Under the pieces are notes generated by a model, which saw only the letters and a program-made list of their open reading frames with translations, was not told the DNA's origin and ran no database searches. DNA of 64,000 nucleotides from Noviherbaspirillum soli (GTDB lineage: Bacteria; Pseudomonadota; Gammaproteobacteria; Burkholderiales; Burkholderiaceae_D), in the NCBI RefSeq assembly GCF_015352955.1, contig NZ_JACYOX010000034.1:1-64000 (forward strand), in the 5' to 3' direction. Position numbers and translations under genes: made by a program. Numbering within the stretch: position 1 is the stretch's first letter; each line of letters begins with the position of its first letter. Below, in pieces: positions 62,407-64,000 of the stretch.

Positions 62407-63603
62407 TTACAGCTTCAGGTTCTGCGCCCAGGCCAGCGCCGCCAGATGGGCGCGGTTGACCTGCTCGGCCGAAAGGAACAGCGCATCGGCCAGCGTCGCG
62501 CTGTCGCCGTCCGGCTGCTCGCAGCTTTCGGCCAGCGCCAGGAACGGGCCATAGATGCCCTGGCGCGACAGCAGCGCCTGGCACAGCGCTTCGGACAGCG
62601 GTATCTGCGCCAGCGCCTCGGCCATCGTCATGCCCAGCAGCCGGTCCAGCATCGAGAACATGCCGGCCACGAACAGGTTTTCGGCTTCGTTGCGGGGCAG
62701 CAGGTACAGGCCGAGCAACTCGGCGAAGCGGCCGCGGATGATGGCGGTCTTCATCAGCGGCGCGGCATATTCGCTGGCGCTGGCGGTGGCCAGCAGCAGC
62801 GCCAGCCAGCGGTTCAGCGTGGCGTAGCCCAGCAGCGTCACCGCGTGGCGGATCGAGTTGATTTCCGCACCCAGGCCGAAGCCGACCGAATTGATATACC
62901 GGAACAGCTTGTAGGAAATTGCCGGATCACGCTTCAGCACGGCTTCCAGTTCGCGCAGGTCGGCATTGCGGTTAACCAGATTCATCAGCTGCAGGATCAC
63001 GCTCTGCGATGCATTCAGGCCGCGTGCATCCTGCGGTGGCGCAGGCGCGCGCAGGAGCTGGTCGGCATAGACATGCAGGCCCGCCTTGGCGCAGGTATCG
63101 TAATGCGCCCAGACGCCAATGCCGGACAGGGCAATGCGGGTTGACGGGCGGCGCATGGCGGCGACGTGTTTCAAGCGGGCGGAAAGCCCGGATGCGGCGC
63201 CATCGAGCTCGAGCTGGGTTGCATGGCCGCACAGTGCGGCGTCGACGCCGTCGGCATCGGCGTCACGCAGCGTCAGGCCATAGCCCTTGCGGCGCAGCCC
63301 GGCGGCGCAGCCCTGCCCTTGCGTCCCTTGCAGCGTTGCGGCGTCAAGCGACAGCGTGAGCGCCGCCGGCGGCAGCGGCGTGGCGACGATTGCGTCCAGG
63401 GCTTCCGGTGTGGCGGGCAGTATCAGGTGGCCATCGGCCAGCAGCCATCCCTTTTCCTCATCGTGCAGGCCGGCCGCAAGCTGCAGCGCCAGCGCGTCGT
63501 CCGACGCGCCGGGCGCATTGCGCTGCCAGGCAAATCGATGCGCGACCACCTTGCGCGCCGGATCGAGCAAGGCGGTGCGCACCAGGAAATGGGATTGGGA
63601 CAT
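62407..63603 (-). CDS. HDOD-domain signalling protein with degenerate EAL-like N-terminus
   Basis: The 398-residue product has residues 1-185 resembling the non-catalytic EAL-like half of YuxH-type proteins; no EAL catalytic motif remains. Residues about 195-390 are an HDOD domain (LELEAVLKRDPAISYKLFRY-like region RDPAISYKLFRYINSVGF, then INSIRHAVTLLGYATLNRWL). Such proteins are thought to act as signalling scaffolds in motility or cyclic-di-GMP pathways. It lies between cheZ and the F-box gene on the same strand, so a link to chemotaxis is likely. Confidence 0.83.
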   Translation of the reverse strand: MSQSHFLVRTALLDPARKVVAHRFAWQRNAPGASDDALALQLAAGLHDEEKGWLLADGHLILPATPEALDAIVATPLPPAALTLSLDAATLQGTQGQGCAAGLRRKGYGLTLRDADADGVDAALCGHATQLELDGAASGLSARLKHVAAMRRPSTRIALSGIGVWAHYDTCAKAGLHVYADQLLRAPAPPQDARGLNASQSVILQLMNLVNRNADLRELEAVLKRDPAISYKLFRYINSVGFGLGAEINSIRHAVTLLGYATLNRWLALLLATASASEYAAPLMKTAIIRGRFAELLGLYLLPRNEAENLFVAGMFSMLDRLLGMTMAEALAQIPLSEALCQALLSRQGIYGPFLALAESCEQPDGDSATLADALFLSAEQVNRAHLAALAWAQNLKL

Positions 63604-63656
63604 CGGTCGGCTGCAAGGCTGGTTGAAAAAAGGCGTTGGAAGGAATGCGGGGCTGG

Positions 63657-64000
63657 CTAGAAGCCCAGGCTTTCCAGCAGATCGTCGACCTGCGCCTGGT
63701 CCGCCACCACGTCGGGGCTGGCGTTCGGGTTGATCTGCGGACCATTGAGCAGGCCGGTATTGGTTTCACGCCGGACGTCGCCCGGCGCATAGTCCACCAG
63801 CAGCTGCACCAGCTGCTGCTCCAGGCCATGCGCCAGTTCGGTGACCTTGCGTATCACCTGCCCGGTCAGGTCCTGGAAGTCCTGCGCCATCATGATGTCC
63901 ATCAGATGGGCGCGCGTGGTGTCGCTGTCCGCCTTTGCCTGCGCCAGATAGCCCAGGGTGCGCTCGGCCAGCGCGCGGCTTGCCGCCGGCATGCTGTCAT
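63657..64000 (-). CDS. cheZ: Chemotaxis protein CheZ (partial, N-terminus outside window)
   Basis: The last part of CheZ, the CheY-P phosphatase, runs off the window edge. The visible 114 residues hold the long helix with MMAQDFQDLTGQVIRKVTEL, which carries the catalytic Asp and Gln. The C-terminal CheY-binding peptide is QAQVDDLLESLGF. It precedes the HDOD gene by 53 bp and shows that a chemotaxis cluster continues beyond the window. Confidence 0.93.
   Translation of the reverse strand, partial: DSMPAASRALAERTLGYLAQAKADSDTTRAHLMDIMMAQDFQDLTGQVIRKVTELAHGLEQQLVQLLVDYAPGDVRRETNTGLLNGPQINPNASPDVVADQAQVDDLLESLGF

Noticed and set aside
62285-62584. Extended N-terminus of the F-box protein
   Set aside because: The upstream codons overlap the HDOD gene in another frame and are Arg/Ala/Gly-rich shadow sequence.

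Overview
The window looks like chromosomal DNA of a high-GC, flagellated betaproteobacterium, most probably of the family Oxalobacteraceae (the Herbaspirillum / Noviherbaspirillum / Massilia group). This rests on the divergent flgAMN / flgBCDEFGHIJKL layout, the cheZ-flhB-flhA-flhF-flhG-fliA-motCD order, the gmk-rpoZ-spoT block, and protein sequences typical of Burkholderiales. No tRNA, rRNA, insertion sequence, prophage or CRISPR array was found.

Layout. (1) 0.4-13.7 kb: hook, rod and ring genes flgB to flgL on the minus strand, with flgA, flgM and flgN on the plus strand. Near-consensus sigma-28 promoters precede flgM and flgKL. The operon is split by about 1.1 kb of repeats between flgE and flgF. 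(2) 13.7-18.8 kb: rraA-like aldolase, a ParA-like ATPase, a PaaI-type thioesterase and a large fused biotin-dependent carboxylase. (3) 18.8-27.7 kb: accessory metabolism and one candidate effector: an ankyrin-repeat protein, a sorbosone-dehydrogenase-like lipoprotein with a membrane partner, a MarR regulator, a molybdopterin oxidoreductase, a GH1-like glycosidase and a short-chain dehydrogenase. (4) 27.7-33.3 kb: a minus-strand operon (Ser/Thr kinase, PP2C phosphatase, rph, rdgB, hemW) and divergent yicC. (5) 33.5-36.9 kb: heme oxygenase, bacteriophytochrome kinase and a convergent NarL-type regulator. (6) 37.1-42.0 kb: gmk, rpoZ, spoT, greB, rlmJ. (7) 42.1-48.3 kb: modE-modA-modB without modC, a membrane GGDEF/EAL protein and isocitrate lyase. 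(8) 48.7-51.2 kb: an A/T-richer island with two diverged paralogues of unknown function. (9) 51.3-64.0 kb: motD, motC, fliA, flhG, flhF, flhA, flhB, an inserted gene for a eukaryote-like F-box protein, an HDOD protein and the 3' part of cheZ.

The points most worth a second look are these. An F-box protein ends in a CaaX prenylation-type motif and sits inside the flagellar/chemotaxis locus; with the ankyrin protein and the paralogue pair it suggests a lifestyle in contact with eukaryotic cells. A multi-copy intergenic repeat carries a long stem that co-varies between copies, is bordered by hexanucleotide runs, and is accompanied by REP-like palindromes that also co-vary. Upstream of flhF lies a 28-codon remnant of a second flhA that keeps its own leader, start and stop. 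Paired small leader reading frames precede flhA and flhF. FlhG lacks a recognisable Walker A motif.

Functionally, most of the window is one flagellar regulon: early genes with a candidate master-regulator operator between flgA and flgB, fliA as sigma-28, and FlgM as anti-sigma with FlgN as chaperone. It is combined with red-light sensing, cyclic-di-GMP and (p)ppGpp signalling, and housekeeping genes. All calls come from reading the sequence; no database search was possible.
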